Shown in pieces: positions 37,663-50,283 of a stretch of 64,000 bases of DNA. Numbering within the stretch: the first letter of the stretch is position 1; each line of letters starts with the position of its first letter. The stretch lies in the NCBI RefSeq assembly GCF_014529535.1, contig NW_023503584.1, forward strand, positions 4,608,271 to 4,672,270. Reading direction: 5' to 3'. The DNA comes from Bradysia coprophila. Lineage: Eukaryota > Arthropoda > Insecta > Diptera > Sciaridae. Below the pieces are notes generated by a model that made no database searches, was not told the origin of the DNA, and saw only the letters and a list, made by a program, of their open reading frames with translations. The translations under genes and the position numbers were made by a program.

Positions 37663-40389
37663 TTTCGGTCGACAGTTTGCTGTAACCAGCAAGTAAATTA
37701 TCAAGTAGTTACGATTTTACAACACAAACGATGTAGGAAACCTTCAATTAATTGCAAAATGTTAATTATACTATCAATGTCCGCAATAATGAAAACACGA
37801 CGCCATAAATGTCAGCGTATGAAGTTTTACAGTGAACAATATCCACAATATCGTTCTCTAAAAATACCCAGCCTTTTTTTCTGCGCAAACATTGCATATG
37901 GGACTTGATTGACAAGTATGTTTTGATAATAAAATTTATATTTTGTGAAGGAAAACATTTCCAGATGCAGGTTTAAATCGACAAAGCCCAATAATAGACG
38001 TCATATGCCACCTTCGTCGATGTCTTAACCTGTTCTTTAAACTTATATGTGACGTTCGATTGTAAACATCAATGTTAAGAAACCGCTAAAAATAATTATT
38101 TACTGGGCACCCATACGTCCCATTCAGTATTATTAAAATTAGGGCGCGTTTTTTTAGAAAAAAGAAAGTTGAAGTATGGGACGTACTTAGTTTCTCATTA
38201 CAGGTTGCATTCACTATTTGTTCTACTACTTTAGAATGAATGAACACAAACAAAATTTTAATTTTTCTTTGTTTTCGATGTAGTTAGGTTCTTTTTTACA
38301 AAATAAATAGTAAATTTGATGTATCAAACAAAAAATTTCGCAAAAACAATGCAGGACAATACTGAATCGTACGTAAAAAATTTTTAAGATCATAATAAAA
38401 AAGATCGATGTTTTACTGGCTGTGCAATTAGAGCAGTCTTTTTTCGCTAATCAGTAAAATAAAATGAAAAAAAAAAAGAAAAATTGTAAATTTACAGACA
38501 AATACAGCTTTCTGTCGGTGCATGTCACGTCACATATAGCACCATATTTTTGACAAAAGTTGACTAGGTAGCACAATTCACCATATCGGGTGTATATTTA
38601 TTCATTGATGGCAAGTTAGTCTGCGTGTAGGAATATGAAGAAAAAAATATTTTCCAGCTATTTGACGTTTAACGTATATAACTTTCGTTCTTCAGTTCTT
38701 CTTGATGCTGTTTATATCGATACCCTGTCCTGAAATTCTTTACTTTTATTGACGCCTAATATTTCTTGTTCACTCGCCTGTGACATTAAAGTCAGTAGTT
38801 TAAATTATAAAATTGTCTGAGACACAACCAAAATATAATAATTATTTTTTTCATTTAATTTTTCTTCACTTTTTTATTTAGTTTTAAATTTATTTCGATT
38901 TGCCGAACTTCTACGAGAAATATGTCTTTGTTGCAATAATAAGACGGCATATCATCGTAAATTTTCGCAGTAATCCTGAAAATTAAAAAAAATCAAAATT
39001 AATTTTCGTTCTACGGGCGTATAATGACAGTAGGATTGTAATATAAATAGTTCGACAGAGTCGATAAAAAGAGCTACGAAAGATTGGCGAGTCGAATTTG
39101 CTCTGAACGATCCATGATCTTGCATCCTTTAACCTTTCTAATTTCTTGGTGGTCTTCGAATTGTAACAAACTTAAAATTACACTTGAACGTTCGTATGGG
39201 TGAATAAAGTGGCTAAACAATAAGATGAACAGTAGCTGGTAAAAAAGACCAACTGTTGTATAATTTCAGCACTCCAGTGAAATTTACCCGGTGTAGAAGT
39301 GAAACCCTATGCAACTTTAAACATACAATTGAACTTTATTGTACCACTAAGACGAATACCCTTGTGGTCCTGAAACACACTATTAGTGACACTAGTCTGA
39401 ACTCTTTTTTTTGAAAGGTTTTTCAATTCAGATCGCTACGCCATCTTGAGATGGGCGCTAAATTTATTCTTAAGTTTGATGTGAAATTTGAATCAACTCT
39501 TATTTTCTTACATGAAAAATGGAAAGACAACTTAGTTTCATGGTTCATTTCATTCATTGTGTTGTCTTTCTAAAAAAAATATCAAATGTATATTCAGTCT
39601 GGGCTGCTATGTCAGAAAAAGTCGTCTGTATTTGGATTGCAGGATATGATTAAGGGGTCAAAGTTTCCGAACTAAATTTTTTTCTTGGTCCTCACGAACC
39701 TGTAATAACCGGTTCTTCTGTAAAATTTAAAACTCGGATATCTCAGTCAAATCGAAATATTTTTTAGTGGTCTCAACAGTTTCGGAAACTTTGATCCAAT
39801 ACCTAAAACTCAAAGAACAACTGTTTTGTCAAGGGACCAGAACTGCCCGGTCTATGGAGGATTACAGGAAAAGTGGCCCAAAAATACCACTAACTTTGAG
39901 ACTCACTCTTATTCAATTTTGATGTGTGGGGGCTTTTTGGAAATGTAATTTCATATCCTATCGATAGCTGGCCGAGCTCTGACCTATCAAAGAATCGGGC
40001 GCCACAGCTCTAGGAAGCACCAGTACTTTTCTCACAAGTTTTTTTCAAATAAAATTGTGGGAATCAATAAGTGTTTTGAACGATTTTTACTCAAGAAATT
40101 ACAAGATTATGATACCTTTGAATGATATGCAACTTTATGACTGGTTCTGAGTCTTCCCAAATGCATACTAAAGCTAGAAGTTTCGGATGGTGAGTACTTC
40201 CATCAGATTTTTCGAACTTTCTTCTGGACTTGATTGAAGTCTGAGATGTCTGGAGGTCAGTTTCCAGAATTCCATCACTGCGAAGGGTCTATTTTCTTCC
40301 CAAAGCTAGAAATCAAGAAAAACTAACGTTTCCAGCAGTTTTTTTCTAGTAGACGGTAAGCAGAAGTTGAAAGAAGTTTTTTTTTTAAG
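37663..40389. other. Long gene-free stretch
   Basis: Upstream of ebi, this presumably includes its promoter. I see no gene and no clear repeat. The pieces GGGCACCCATACGTCCCAT (38104) and TATGGGACGTACTTAG (38176) form a weak inverted pair. Confidence 0.35.
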
Positions 40390-40853
40390 ATCCAACATAA
40401 AGTATCTTTTTGTAATGATGAGTCGAAGAAATTGTCAGCAGACAAAATACGAGGCATGGAATGCGCCCAACGACTTATCATCATTTCCAAAATTGTGATG
40501 CGATCGATGAACTGGCAGCGATTAGAGAAAGGAGTTCCAGTTGCAGAAGGTGTCACCGACAACTGGCCATCAAAGACGGAACGAAGAGCAGTATTTTGTA
40601 ATGCTGGCAACGACAAGAAGATGACAATTACGATTCGGCAAACAGCAAATACTGCCGGTACATCTGGATCTTCTTGACAGGTCTTTTTTTGTGTCTCCAC
40701 GTTATCGGACCCGACCAACATTAGGTGAACACATACAAGAAAGTGCTGCCAAGAGAGCCAGATCAGCCTCGCCAGCCGATCCAAATGTAGGCAAATTCCG
40801 CACCAGGTCAAATTCGGAAGCATCAGCCATTCGATCGGCGAGATTATAATGTT
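40390..40853. other. Unrecognised coding-like stretch, probably decayed
   Basis: The minus strand is open for 216 codons (40323-40973), but the composition makes the plus strand at least as likely to be the true sense. One plus frame reads CDAIDELAAIRERSSSCRR and later CRYIWIFLTGLFLCLHVIG, a possible membrane segment, with three stops. Another reads FFVSPRYRTRPTLGEHI and ends in an Arg/Ser-rich tail (TRSNSEASAIRSARL). The frames would have to be joined by shifts, so I read it as the remains of a gene or insertion. I do not recognise the family. Confidence 0.3.
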
Positions 40854-40973
40854 CCGTCGGAAATTTCTATACGGATCAACGGGAAACTGCTGAGAAAATT
40901 TTTGTGAAAATTTTGCTGAACTTAATGCAGAACGGCAACACAATTTCATTCTTTTCGATTGAAATGTTGTCAT

Positions 40974-41461
40974 TTCTTTTTCTAATTTTCAAATTAAATT
41001 TAGATTTTCTTCGTCGTTTGATTTTTTTTCTTTTTCTTAATGAAACTAATAAAGCTAATAGAAATAAAAAAAAAATGTAAAAATTTTGTTAATAAAAATA
41101 GGTTTAAATGGCACATAAAAATGTAAAAAAAAATATAATTTTTTTTTTTTAGTTTCATTGGAAGATATTTTCATTATTTTTTATTGTCAGGAAAAGAAAA
41201 GGGGTGAATTAACCTCCAGTAAAACCAGAATCCTTTCAAACAACTACATTTGTTCATTAAGACACCTGTAAACTAAAAACCGATCGCCCCTCTTTTTTTG
41301 GACGATTTTTAATGGGAGATTAATCTAAATGCTAGCGCGCAATGCCAGTCAGTAGGGACGTTTTAAAAAGCAGAGGAGGATTAGTATCGTCGGCAGCAAA
41401 TGTTCACGGATTGTGGTTTATCGTGGGCTACAAACTGAACCACGACGAGTTTTAATTTACC
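40974..41461. other. AT-rich stretch without a gene
   Basis: A- and T-rich runs dominate, and I see no coding signal before the LINE ORF1 remnant. Confidence 0.4.
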
Positions 41462-42320
41462 GTGACCAACAACATAAACCACGGTGGTGAAAGTTTAGAC
41501 GGTAAAATACAAATGCTTTCCAATGAAAAAATGGCGGAAAAAAGTAAAGAGTCGAATGTAGTGGCTGAGTCGTTTACTAAGAATGTTAAAAAACCAGTAT
41601 TCGATCCAGTGGTATTGGTGAAACCCAAATCTAAACAAAAGTGTTCCGCTACTCGAGCTGATTTGAACAAAAAACATATTCCGATTGAAATTGCTGTGTG
41701 TAAACAACATGCTGGAAGGTGCAATCGCAATTAAATGTAATAGCGAAAAGGAACAATCAAAAGTGCATGACAAAGCGATGATGGAACTAAGTGTGGATTA
41801 CGTCATTACCAGTCTAAAGCTAAAAAATCAGAGTGACAAACATGAGTGAAAGACTTACAGACGTTGAAATAGTATCGAGCATTACCGAAAGTAATGAGTT
41901 TACAAAGGACAGTGATATGAAAGTTTTGCACGTGTATGAGTTAAAACACAACGAAACCTTTGGAGCCATAATTGAAGTCGATGTGAAAACATTCGATACA
42001 TTCATGCGGGTGAGAAAGATATCTGTTGGCAGAGACGTATGTGACGTTACCGAAAGTTTGAATGTATTGCGATGTTACAAGTGTGTGGTTACAATCACAA
42101 GTCAAACGTATGCAAAAATCAAAAGGCTTGTCTTCGACGTGGTGGTCAACATGAGATGAAAGAATGTAGAGCAACGAATTATGAGTGTATAAATTGCAAA
42201 GTGGTGAAAGAAAAACTGAGTGTAAACATCGAATGTAATCATCCGGCGTGGAGCAGACTGTGTACCGTGTGGCAAAGAAACATAGCGAAAGAGAAATTGA
42301 GAACGACAGATGACAGATAG
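41462..42320 (+). pseudogene. Decayed LINE ORF1 (Gag-like) with CCHC zinc knuckles
   Basis: Three frames carry successive parts of one Gag-like protein. The first has a charged N-terminal part (41462-41734). Next come EGAIAIKCNSEKEQSK and MMELSVDYVITSLKLK (about 41708-41847), the fold seen before knuckles in Jockey/I-type ORF1. The third has zinc knuckles: CYKC, then GYNHKSNVC after a one-base shift, next CLRRGGQHEMKEC with one Cys replaced by Arg, and CINC before HPAWSRLCTVWQR. At least three frame changes make it non-functional. No endonuclease or reverse transcriptase follows. It need not belong to the LINE at 14.8-16.6 kb. Confidence 0.6.
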
Positions 42321-42589
42321 CGATGCTGCACACAGTCAATCACAACGAAGCGTTGGTAGTATTACTGGTTGTCCGATCCTCAATAGAATGCAGAATGCGA
42401 AAGTAAATGGACAAGTCAAAGTTGAGTAACAAAATATCTGTTTCGTAATTAAAAGTTTGAAATGTGAAAGGAAAAGTAGAAAAAAATTATGAATTTTCAA
42501 AGGAAATATTGTAAAAATTAATTGTATTATATTAATAATAGCAAATTGCTAAAAAAATTCCCATCTTATCTTATTGTAAAACAGCCAGT

Positions 42590-45500
42590 TTTTTAGGCAG
42601 TGCTCGGGAGCCACTTAACAGTTTCTCAAAATGTTTTCTTTCCAGAAAACGAAAGAAGGAAAAAATTCTTTGTCAAGGTGTGACATCGAAAACTTACTTT
42701 GATCATATCAGCATCCAGCTCACCCAGCTCGCTTTCCAATGCCTGAATTGCTTTCTCGTTTCGCAAAGAAAGTGGGTTGTCTGCAACATCACTCTTCACA
42801 TCCAAATTGTATCTCTTAACCAGCAATTCCATTTCCCTCTGTTTGAGTTCTTCTTCGGCAAACAGTAAGTTTCCCTCGTCTTTCATCCTCTGTGTGAAAA
42901 GAATCATCGTTGCATCATTTTGGTAACATCACAACCAATGCATACTCACAATCCGATCGAAACGCCTCGACAGCAATTCCACGTCGTTTTCTTTTTCCAT
43001 TAACTTTCGTCGTAACATGGAACTGCGTGTTTCTTCCAGTAAATGCAGTTCACTATCTCTTAATTGTTTCTGATACAACAGCAAGTGTTTGCGTTGCATT
43101 GCGACTCGGTCCTGTTCCTTAATAATTTTGTCTTCATAGGCCTTCTCCACTGCCATTAAACGTTTCGTATGTTCTTCAGCCTTCAGCGTCCCCTCTAATC
43201 GATCCGCCCATGCCAGTTGCCTTTTTTCCAGTTCATAGAGCTTGTCATTCAGGATCCGATTTTCCGCCATCAGTTTGTCCACCTCCTTATCTTTGACTGC
43301 TATAAGTGCTCGTGGGAAATTGGTGAACTTTTCATAGAAGCCCGAAGTGAGTGGTGCAAATTGTTTCAAGTATCTATTGGGTCTCAAGCTTTCCGGACAT
43401 TTTTCCATAATCTCATAGGTCCTCCGAATGAAGCGCTTCATTTCGATGGAATTCTGTTCTTCGAAAAATCGTTCAACCGTCACCTTTGTATCGAGTCTCA
43501 TAATCATATCCTTCATGACAATATTGTAAGCCACAACGGAAAAGGCCAAAAATTCCACGGCATTCGACACTATATGATCCCATAACTGACGCCACTGATC
43601 CTCATCCAACACTTCGGTGAAAGCAGTTTGCAAAAGTGACCACGCAAACGTTTTCGATGTGACATTCTTTCCAACATAAAATGCCAGCAATCGTGGCTCG
43701 TAATGCGATAAAATGTTCTCAATGATGCCCAGATAATTGACCGGTTCCAATGGCGCAAACTCGAAAAGCAATTGACCGTGATTCAGTAGGACGGTTGCGA
43801 TCGTTTCGAAGCAAAGAATTAAATTCGTGCCAAGCTCTTTCACAAAAGGAAACACAAATTTCGGTATGTAGTCGCATTGGGCGAATACTTTGCTCCAGTA
43901 GGCCAGCACAGAAACGATGCGCTTCAGGTTCCGATGAGCAGACACGTCTTTTAGCGGATACAATTCGTCATAGCTTCCCACACACGGATGGTAGCCTTTC
44001 TTCAACAGTTCGGTAAATGAGCTTCGATTGTCTGGAAGTTGTAGACAAGTTTTCCAAATTAGTTGACGGTACTTCGTCGGATATTCCAAATACTCCTTCA
44101 GAATCTGTTGCAATCGTTGTCTGGGCATCGTTTTTTGCATCTGAAAAAATCATCAAATTTCTGATTACGCAACCAGCACCGAGATAATTTGTCCCATATG
44201 CCCCCATATGTCATACCTTCTCGTTAATCCAATTGAACTGCTGCTGCCCGTCTTTATCATCATTTCTAGTCCCCGTTTGCAACGTCTGTAATTTCTCAGT
44301 CAGAGCATTCACATCAAATACTTTAATCTCTCCGGATCGCAGCAAAATTGCCATCAGTGCCGAATTTGCGGTAAGTTCCACTTTAACCGTTTGGTTCGCT
44401 TGTACACACAATTTTTCACTCGTATTGTTCAAATCCAATACGATGGTATCTGCAGCCAATGTCACTACAGCAATCAACATCTCATCGGTTGCATCAGCAG
44501 TGCTAATAAATTGTGTATGAAAAACGGCGATGCCGGGTGACTGAATCAATTTCGTCAGGTTCCAAGCAGCTGTGTCGAATACCATCAAATACTCATCAAT
44601 GGTTGCGACGCACATATACTTAACGGAAAACGAAACATCGACAATCCTTCCTTTGGTGTAATCTTTTGTGTAATTCCGCACCATAACATCGCTGCCGTCC
44701 GATGTGTTGGCATTCAAATCGATTTGCTGGGAATTTGAGTTTTTGAGAAAATTTGCTCTCTCATCAATGGGATGGATACGTTCAATCAACTGGAAATTTT
44801 CATGGGTCCAGATGTGTATCGCATCATTGCTGAATATGCCATAGATATGATCGGATTGGTTCCGAAACTTCATTTGTTTTATTGTAATTGCTGCTGCTGG
44901 ATATTCGAGACGTTGTTTTTGTTGGAAATTATGCGAATCGAATATGATAGCATCCGTTTTGGTTGTGACTAAAAATATGTCAGCATTGGTGGACGGAAAC
45001 GAAACATTGCTGATTTTGGATGCAAATGGATGGATTGTGTGCAGTAAATCACCAGTAGCTGTATGGTATGGATGTACCATTTGTGGGGATGGAGAAGAAC
45101 ATGAAATGAAAATGTTTCAAAAAAGATTCTTGCGATTCGGTTAGAATAGTGGGGGCGTTAGTGATTTATTTCATGTCGTTTATGTTCCAATGGGCACCGA
45201 AAAAAATTCTACGATTCCGCAATGAACAACCAAATCACCAACTCACTCACTCAATCCAATCGAGCGAACCGTGGCAAGCGAAAATGCATTCATACCCATG
45301 TCCAACATCATTAGGCCTCCGCTTTTTGTTCCAGCTATAACTTTCAATGTCGATTTCGGTACGAATTTGAGTGCAGAGCATAATGGTATTTTTTCTCGCC
45401 AGGCCCACGTATCGCGGTTCTTCAAATCGAACACGTTGCAATTACCTCTGTTACAGAAAGAAAAGAGAAAATTGTGAAAATTTCGAAGTAAAATTTTCAT

Positions 45501-47573
45501 TTTATAGTCCGGGATGTCGTTTAAGCCTAAAGTTTTCTCGTATTAAAATGTATAGTTCGAGTTTAGAAGTCCCAGATTAGGTATGTAACAATTGGCGATA
45601 TGCCTGTTACTTACATCAGACTGATGTAACAGTGAAAAACAGGTGTGGTGAACAATGAAAAAATAAGAAGTAACTAAACTTTCTTGCTAAACATTGCAAA
45701 ATTAGAAACTGAGAAAGCGATCGCGAAAATTTTCCAAAACTTTCCATCAGATATCGGGTTTGTAGAATTAAATCCGTTACTACAGATCGGGCTTGTCTTA
45801 CTCACCCAAACCGACCCGAGATTGAATAGCTGAATTTTGTTCGTAGATGTAAGGTTTGGTGTTTTTAATCAAAAATTTTTTAACGTAAGACCTCGACGTA
45901 ATAGTTAATTGTGGATTGCAATGATCATATTTGATCTACGATTTAAAGCTACACTCTATCTAAAATCCAAGGAAAATCCAAATATTTCCTTGCGGATACT
46001 CGGACTATAATCGACGTGTCAAGCAACGAATTTTTTTCCCAAGCTATGTCTTCCATTTACCATTCCATTACATACCTTGAATCCACAGCAGCCAAAATAT
46101 CATTTGTGTCACTAAAGCATACATGTAAAAATCGAATCCGTTTCAGTTCACCGGATGTTGTCGTTACCGTGTGGTGTATGTTGAGAATTTGCCTGGAGGT
46201 AAACATTTATGATTTTATAGTGATACAACATTTTCGTTTATAGGATTTTTTTATCGACTTTTCGGAAGGATATTTGATTACAATCGCTAAACCGAACTGG
46301 TGTGCATACGTAATTTTGCACCAGCTGGTCCCATTTGGAATTGTATGTGACCAGCTGGTGCAAAATAACGTATGCACACCAGTTCGGTTTAGCGATTGTA
46401 TTTTGAATAAGAAAAAACTTGTGAAAATTGATGGGACGACATCCCTGACAGAGGAAATTGTATTTTTGCATTCAGGTGAATTCAAAAAAAATTCTCAGGC
46501 TCAAGAAAATTTAGCGAATACGTTCTGACAAAATGACGAAAAAGAATTCTCAGCGAGAGGTCACCGACTAGTTTTCGAAATAGCAAATTTTTGCAATTTT
46601 TTAGGATTTATGGCTTAGTCGAAGCCTAAAATGGCGGACATTGTACCCTAGGGAATCAAAAAATCTTCCGTATCCGAGTAAATCCCAAAATAAATCCCTA
46701 TAAATCTCAATAAATCTGATAAATCTTGAAGAGTCTTGAATCCATCGACCGTCAGTAATTTGTTCTTGACTTAAAATCTTAAAGAGTTGTACGAAATTGA
46801 TTATTCTGTTGATTCTTCTGTGTTGATTTCTACAGCTACTAACTGTCTTTAATTAAGATGGTCATCGTAGATTTGGATATGCTATACAAGAAATGCTTGG
46901 GCAATATTTTAAGTAATCGCCACAACACGTTGCCGGTTATTGTGACTTATCAACTTTAGGCACACCGGAAAGTGCTAAGGGAGTCAGAGAATACCTCCAA
47001 ATAAATTTCTAAAAATCAAAAATTTGACTTTTGATTTTTATAAATTTATTTGAAGATATTCCTCGACCCCCTTAGCACTTTTCGGTGTGCCTAAAGTGCC
47101 TGCTCGAGCATTATCCTCTACGTGTTAAGCACCAATGGGTTCTTGATCAATAATGAAGTTTCACTGAAGAACAAGTTTCTTTTTAATAATTAGGTACTAC
47201 AATCAACGACTTTTCTATTCCTGTATTGATCGATGTCAGACATGTTCGATAATTCAGTCGATTGATAAAATTTTCATTGTTTCCTTAGAATCCTTTTAAC
47301 ACGTCAATATCAATCGAGTGACTAATAATCGGTAAATGTCCACTGATCACTCGATAAATATCGACTGATAATTCGATTATCAGTCGATAGTTATCGATTA
47401 TCGATAAAACGTTCGATTATTGTATCGAAATTTTATCATTGATTGAACATGACTAATTGATGGAATAGATCGATTCCATAACTTGTTGTTAAAACTTGAC
47501 TTACAAAGATAGAAAAAAGTGACTGGACTCACCCGCTATCCCTTTTCCTAAACTTAAAAGCCTTCTTCTCCAT
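42590..47573 (-). CDS. TBC1D31: TBC1D31 (WDR67), WD40 and TBC-domain protein
   Basis: The vertebrate protein sits at centriolar satellites and scaffolds a kinase/ubiquitin-ligase complex in cilium formation. Exons found: 47533-47573 (MEKKAFKFRKRDS), 46076-46192 (NIHHT, RFLHVCFSDTNDILAAVDSR), 45447 to about 45296 or 45245 (GNCNVFDLKNRD), about 45140-44217 (WD repeats), 42950-44140 and 42698-42889. The long exon starts RQRLQQILKEYLEYPTKYRQ and holds the TBC fold with QLPDNRSSF and FPFVKELGTNLI, then a long coiled coil. The joint between the third and fourth exons has no clean splice in frame, so a frame error or an unusual splice is possible near 45090-45250. The last exon is also unresolved; HFEKLLSGSRALPKKLAV just before 42580 is a candidate end. 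Confidence 0.85.
46279..46400. mobile_element. Near-perfect palindromic MITE in TBC1D31 intron 1
   Basis: The 122-bp element starts TACAATCGCTAAACCGAAC and ends with its reverse complement. The arms are about 52 bp each, with a short centre (CCATTTGGAATTGTATGT). The TA at each tip fits Tc1/mariner-type insertion. Confidence 0.8.
46953..47097. mobile_element. Second palindromic MITE in TBC1D31 intron 1
   Basis: ACTTTAGGCACACCGGAAAG at the left mirrors CTTTTCGGTGTGCCTAAAGT at the right. The arms are about 60 bp with a few mismatches around an AT-rich centre. It is unrelated in sequence to the element at 46279. Confidence 0.75.
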
Positions 47574-48410
47574 GATTATCTCAAATTAATATGCAATGAC
47601 CAATGATAAACAAAACTTAATTTGAAATGTAAACAAATCAACACATTTGTTGGGTAATGTTTTCACAAATTTGCTCAACTTCACGTCATTTGGTAGCAAA
47701 CTGATTTTTCACTATGTTTACCATTAAATAACTGAATGAGCTTAATTTAATTAAGTCTTCAAGAAAATGATTGATGAAATTCACTAGATTTGCGACTAAA
47801 CTGACAAAACATAAACAAACGGTCAAACAATAAACAGTCGCACACATACACACATGCACCTGGCCATCTGACAGTTTTGGGTACGTTCACCTCGAAATTC
47901 ACTTAACCCTCTCGTTCGTAAACTCTGTTAACTCTGTTGTCCAAGAAAAAAACCGAGGTGAGAAATTTAGAAAAATATCCCGACAATGAATTTACTGACG
48001 TCTTACTAAATCATTTTTTTAAATTATTTTTAAAAGTTTTTGCCTTTTTAAAAATTTCTACAATTTCTAAGGTTTAGAAAAATTAGAGTTAGAGTTTTAC
48101 TCGAGAAGCTTTATACTCGAAATGTGGACCCAGACCGAGGCTGTAAACTACGAGTGATAACCATTTTATTAGATAAAAGACTAAAGTTACGCCGAAAGAC
48201 TTGAAGTAAACGCTAACCAATGAAAAAGCATAAGAACTTCAATGCAACAGCAACCGCATTTATTCAATCTAAAAACAAAGTTCCGTCTCTACCTCTTCTC
48301 CGTTTCCGTTTTCGTGTTACTTTTGGACGTTCACATCATCTACACCTTCGTCTTCAACATTCAACACTTTGAAATTGCTCCCACGGATCCTCTTTCACTC
48401 CAGATTACAG
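47574..48410. other. Intergenic between TBC1D31 and PTCD1
   Basis: Both neighbours lie on the minus strand, so this holds the TBC1D31 promoter and the PTCD1 3' UTR. No further gene is seen. Confidence 0.45.
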
Positions 48411-50283
48411 TTATACGTTCAAACCCAGCGAATCTTTCCACTTCGTGAATTGTAATTTAAAATTGTCGAAAGCAGCTTCGAATTCAGCCGTTCCGGTTGG
48501 ATTGTCATTGGAGGCGTTCAACACACTGTAGCAGTCATCGATGAATCTATGTAGTGTATCTAAAAACTGTTTGTTCGGCTTTAATTCTTCCTTGCTGATA
48601 AAGTTCATAATTTCGATTATGTATGGAAAATCACGACGACGACATCCCTGTTTCAGCAAGACTTCAAGAATTGGCGTGCTCATTCTGTGTACAATGAAAA
48701 TAGTCAAATCAACTCTAATTGTGCCTAGTTTTAAAATAAAAAATTTACCTCGACTTGTGCACTTCAGTGAGGAAGTCCCTCAATTCATCAATATTTCGAC
48801 AGCCCATAGCCATTGCGGCATATGTTACAATGTTCGGTCTCAGTCCAGCTGTTTCCATCACATTCAGAACACCTTTCGCCCCATCATAATCGAGTCTCAT
48901 GCTCCTCTTTTTGATTAAACAATTGAAGAAGCCGATATCACACTTGACGTTATGCTTGCGAATTGATTCAATGATTTCATGTTCGGCTGTTGATGGAACG
49001 ACATCCAGCAGTGCGGTAAATGTTTTCACATCCGGACGGACTTGAAGTTTTTCCATTTCATTCAGAATGCCTTTGAACCCACCTAATAGCAGCAACCGAT
49101 CTTCGGGTGTTTTTACTTCGTGTGGCCCAGCTAAGCTACCTAACTGCGGGAAATGTGAAACCAAGCCGGGTGCTTCATCGATAATTTCACTTGATTGGGA
49201 ATCGTTATTGAGTAACTGATTGTCGTTGATTTTTGACTGTTCGTCGCTGTCCAATGTACTTCCGAGTAAATTGACCTGTTGCATCGTTTTAATGTCCCCG
49301 ATAGAGCAATCACGAACGCATCTGAACATCAAATTGAACGAATGCAAATCTGGCAGTAAGCGTCTCTGATAAATTTTATTCCACACCATTAACGCATGAC
49401 GAAAACCGTAATTGACATCGGAGATGCAGGCTTGCAATAAGAAGTTATAGGTGCCCACTTGAATGTCTAAATCCTTTGACTCCATTTCGTCTACCAATTT
49501 AAATGCCGTCGTCACATCTCCACATCGTCCGAATGCTTTTATCATTGCATTGTAATTCGGTGCGTTCGGTTCGTAGTTCTTCTCCAGCAAAATTTCACGC
49601 AGACGTCTGGCTTTGTTGAGACCATCGTGAGGCCAAGGTCCATTTGCACACGCATTGAACAGAGATGTATATGTAGCGTTGGTCACGTTTACGCCATACT
49701 GTTGCATTTTAGTATACAAATTGAAAGCTTTACTGGAAGAGCCTGCATGTGCACATCCACTGATCAATAAATTGAAAATGTAAGTCTTCGGTTTCACCTG
49801 ATCTTGTTCGATCATCTGAATTTCCAGTACATCGATTGCCTCCTTTAAACGATTGTTGTTTAAGTGTTTCTTGATCCTGTAAGCGTATTGTTCCTCAGTC
49901 AGTGGGTTCCTCTTACGGTTCTCGATCAACGTGCTCTGGACAGTATATCCAGGAACAACCGATTCCTTTAAGTAGCCATAGTCACGGCTTTGAAATGTAT
50001 CTGGATCGTTTAAAGACTGTAGGTACATCTCTTCATCGCGTATATTATATTCAACACGATCGCCGTCTGTTGCTGATTTCGATGGAGCTTTATTTGTTGG
50101 AGTTTTGAGTTTAGTGTTTTTCGTTGTCACCGGTCCGGATAGCGAAAAGTTTACAATATTTTGCTGGAGTAAAATTGGAGGAACTAACGTGCTGTTATGC
50201 GAATTTGGTACTTTTAACGAACCATTCGGTAATGCACCTAATTTCAATCGACGAAAATTATTACAAAACAATCGCGGTAACAT
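48411..50283 (-). CDS. PTCD1: PTCD1, mitochondrial pentatricopeptide-repeat protein
   Basis: PTCD1 is a mitochondrial matrix RNA-binding protein that affects leucine tRNA levels, 16S rRNA and translation. Two exons, 48749-50283 and 48411-48684, give 602 residues. The N terminus (MLPRLFCNNFRRLKLGAL) is basic and hydroxylated, fitting a mitochondrial targeting peptide. PPR units start near residue 160 (TYIFNLLISGCAHAGSSSKA) and include TYTSLFNACANGPW, NYNAMIKAFGRCGDV and TYNFLLQACISD. A Ser/Asp-rich linker separates a second set (TFTALLDVVPST, FFNCLIKKRS, TYAAMAMGCRN). The match to PTCD1 around NLYTKMQQYGVNVTNATYT is strong. A 5' fragment of this gene is duplicated at 52665-53047. Confidence 0.92.

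Noticed and set aside
42590-42660. Definite last exon of TBC1D31
   Set aside because: The candidate ending ALPKKLAV lacks an acceptor in the right phase, so the 3' end was left open.
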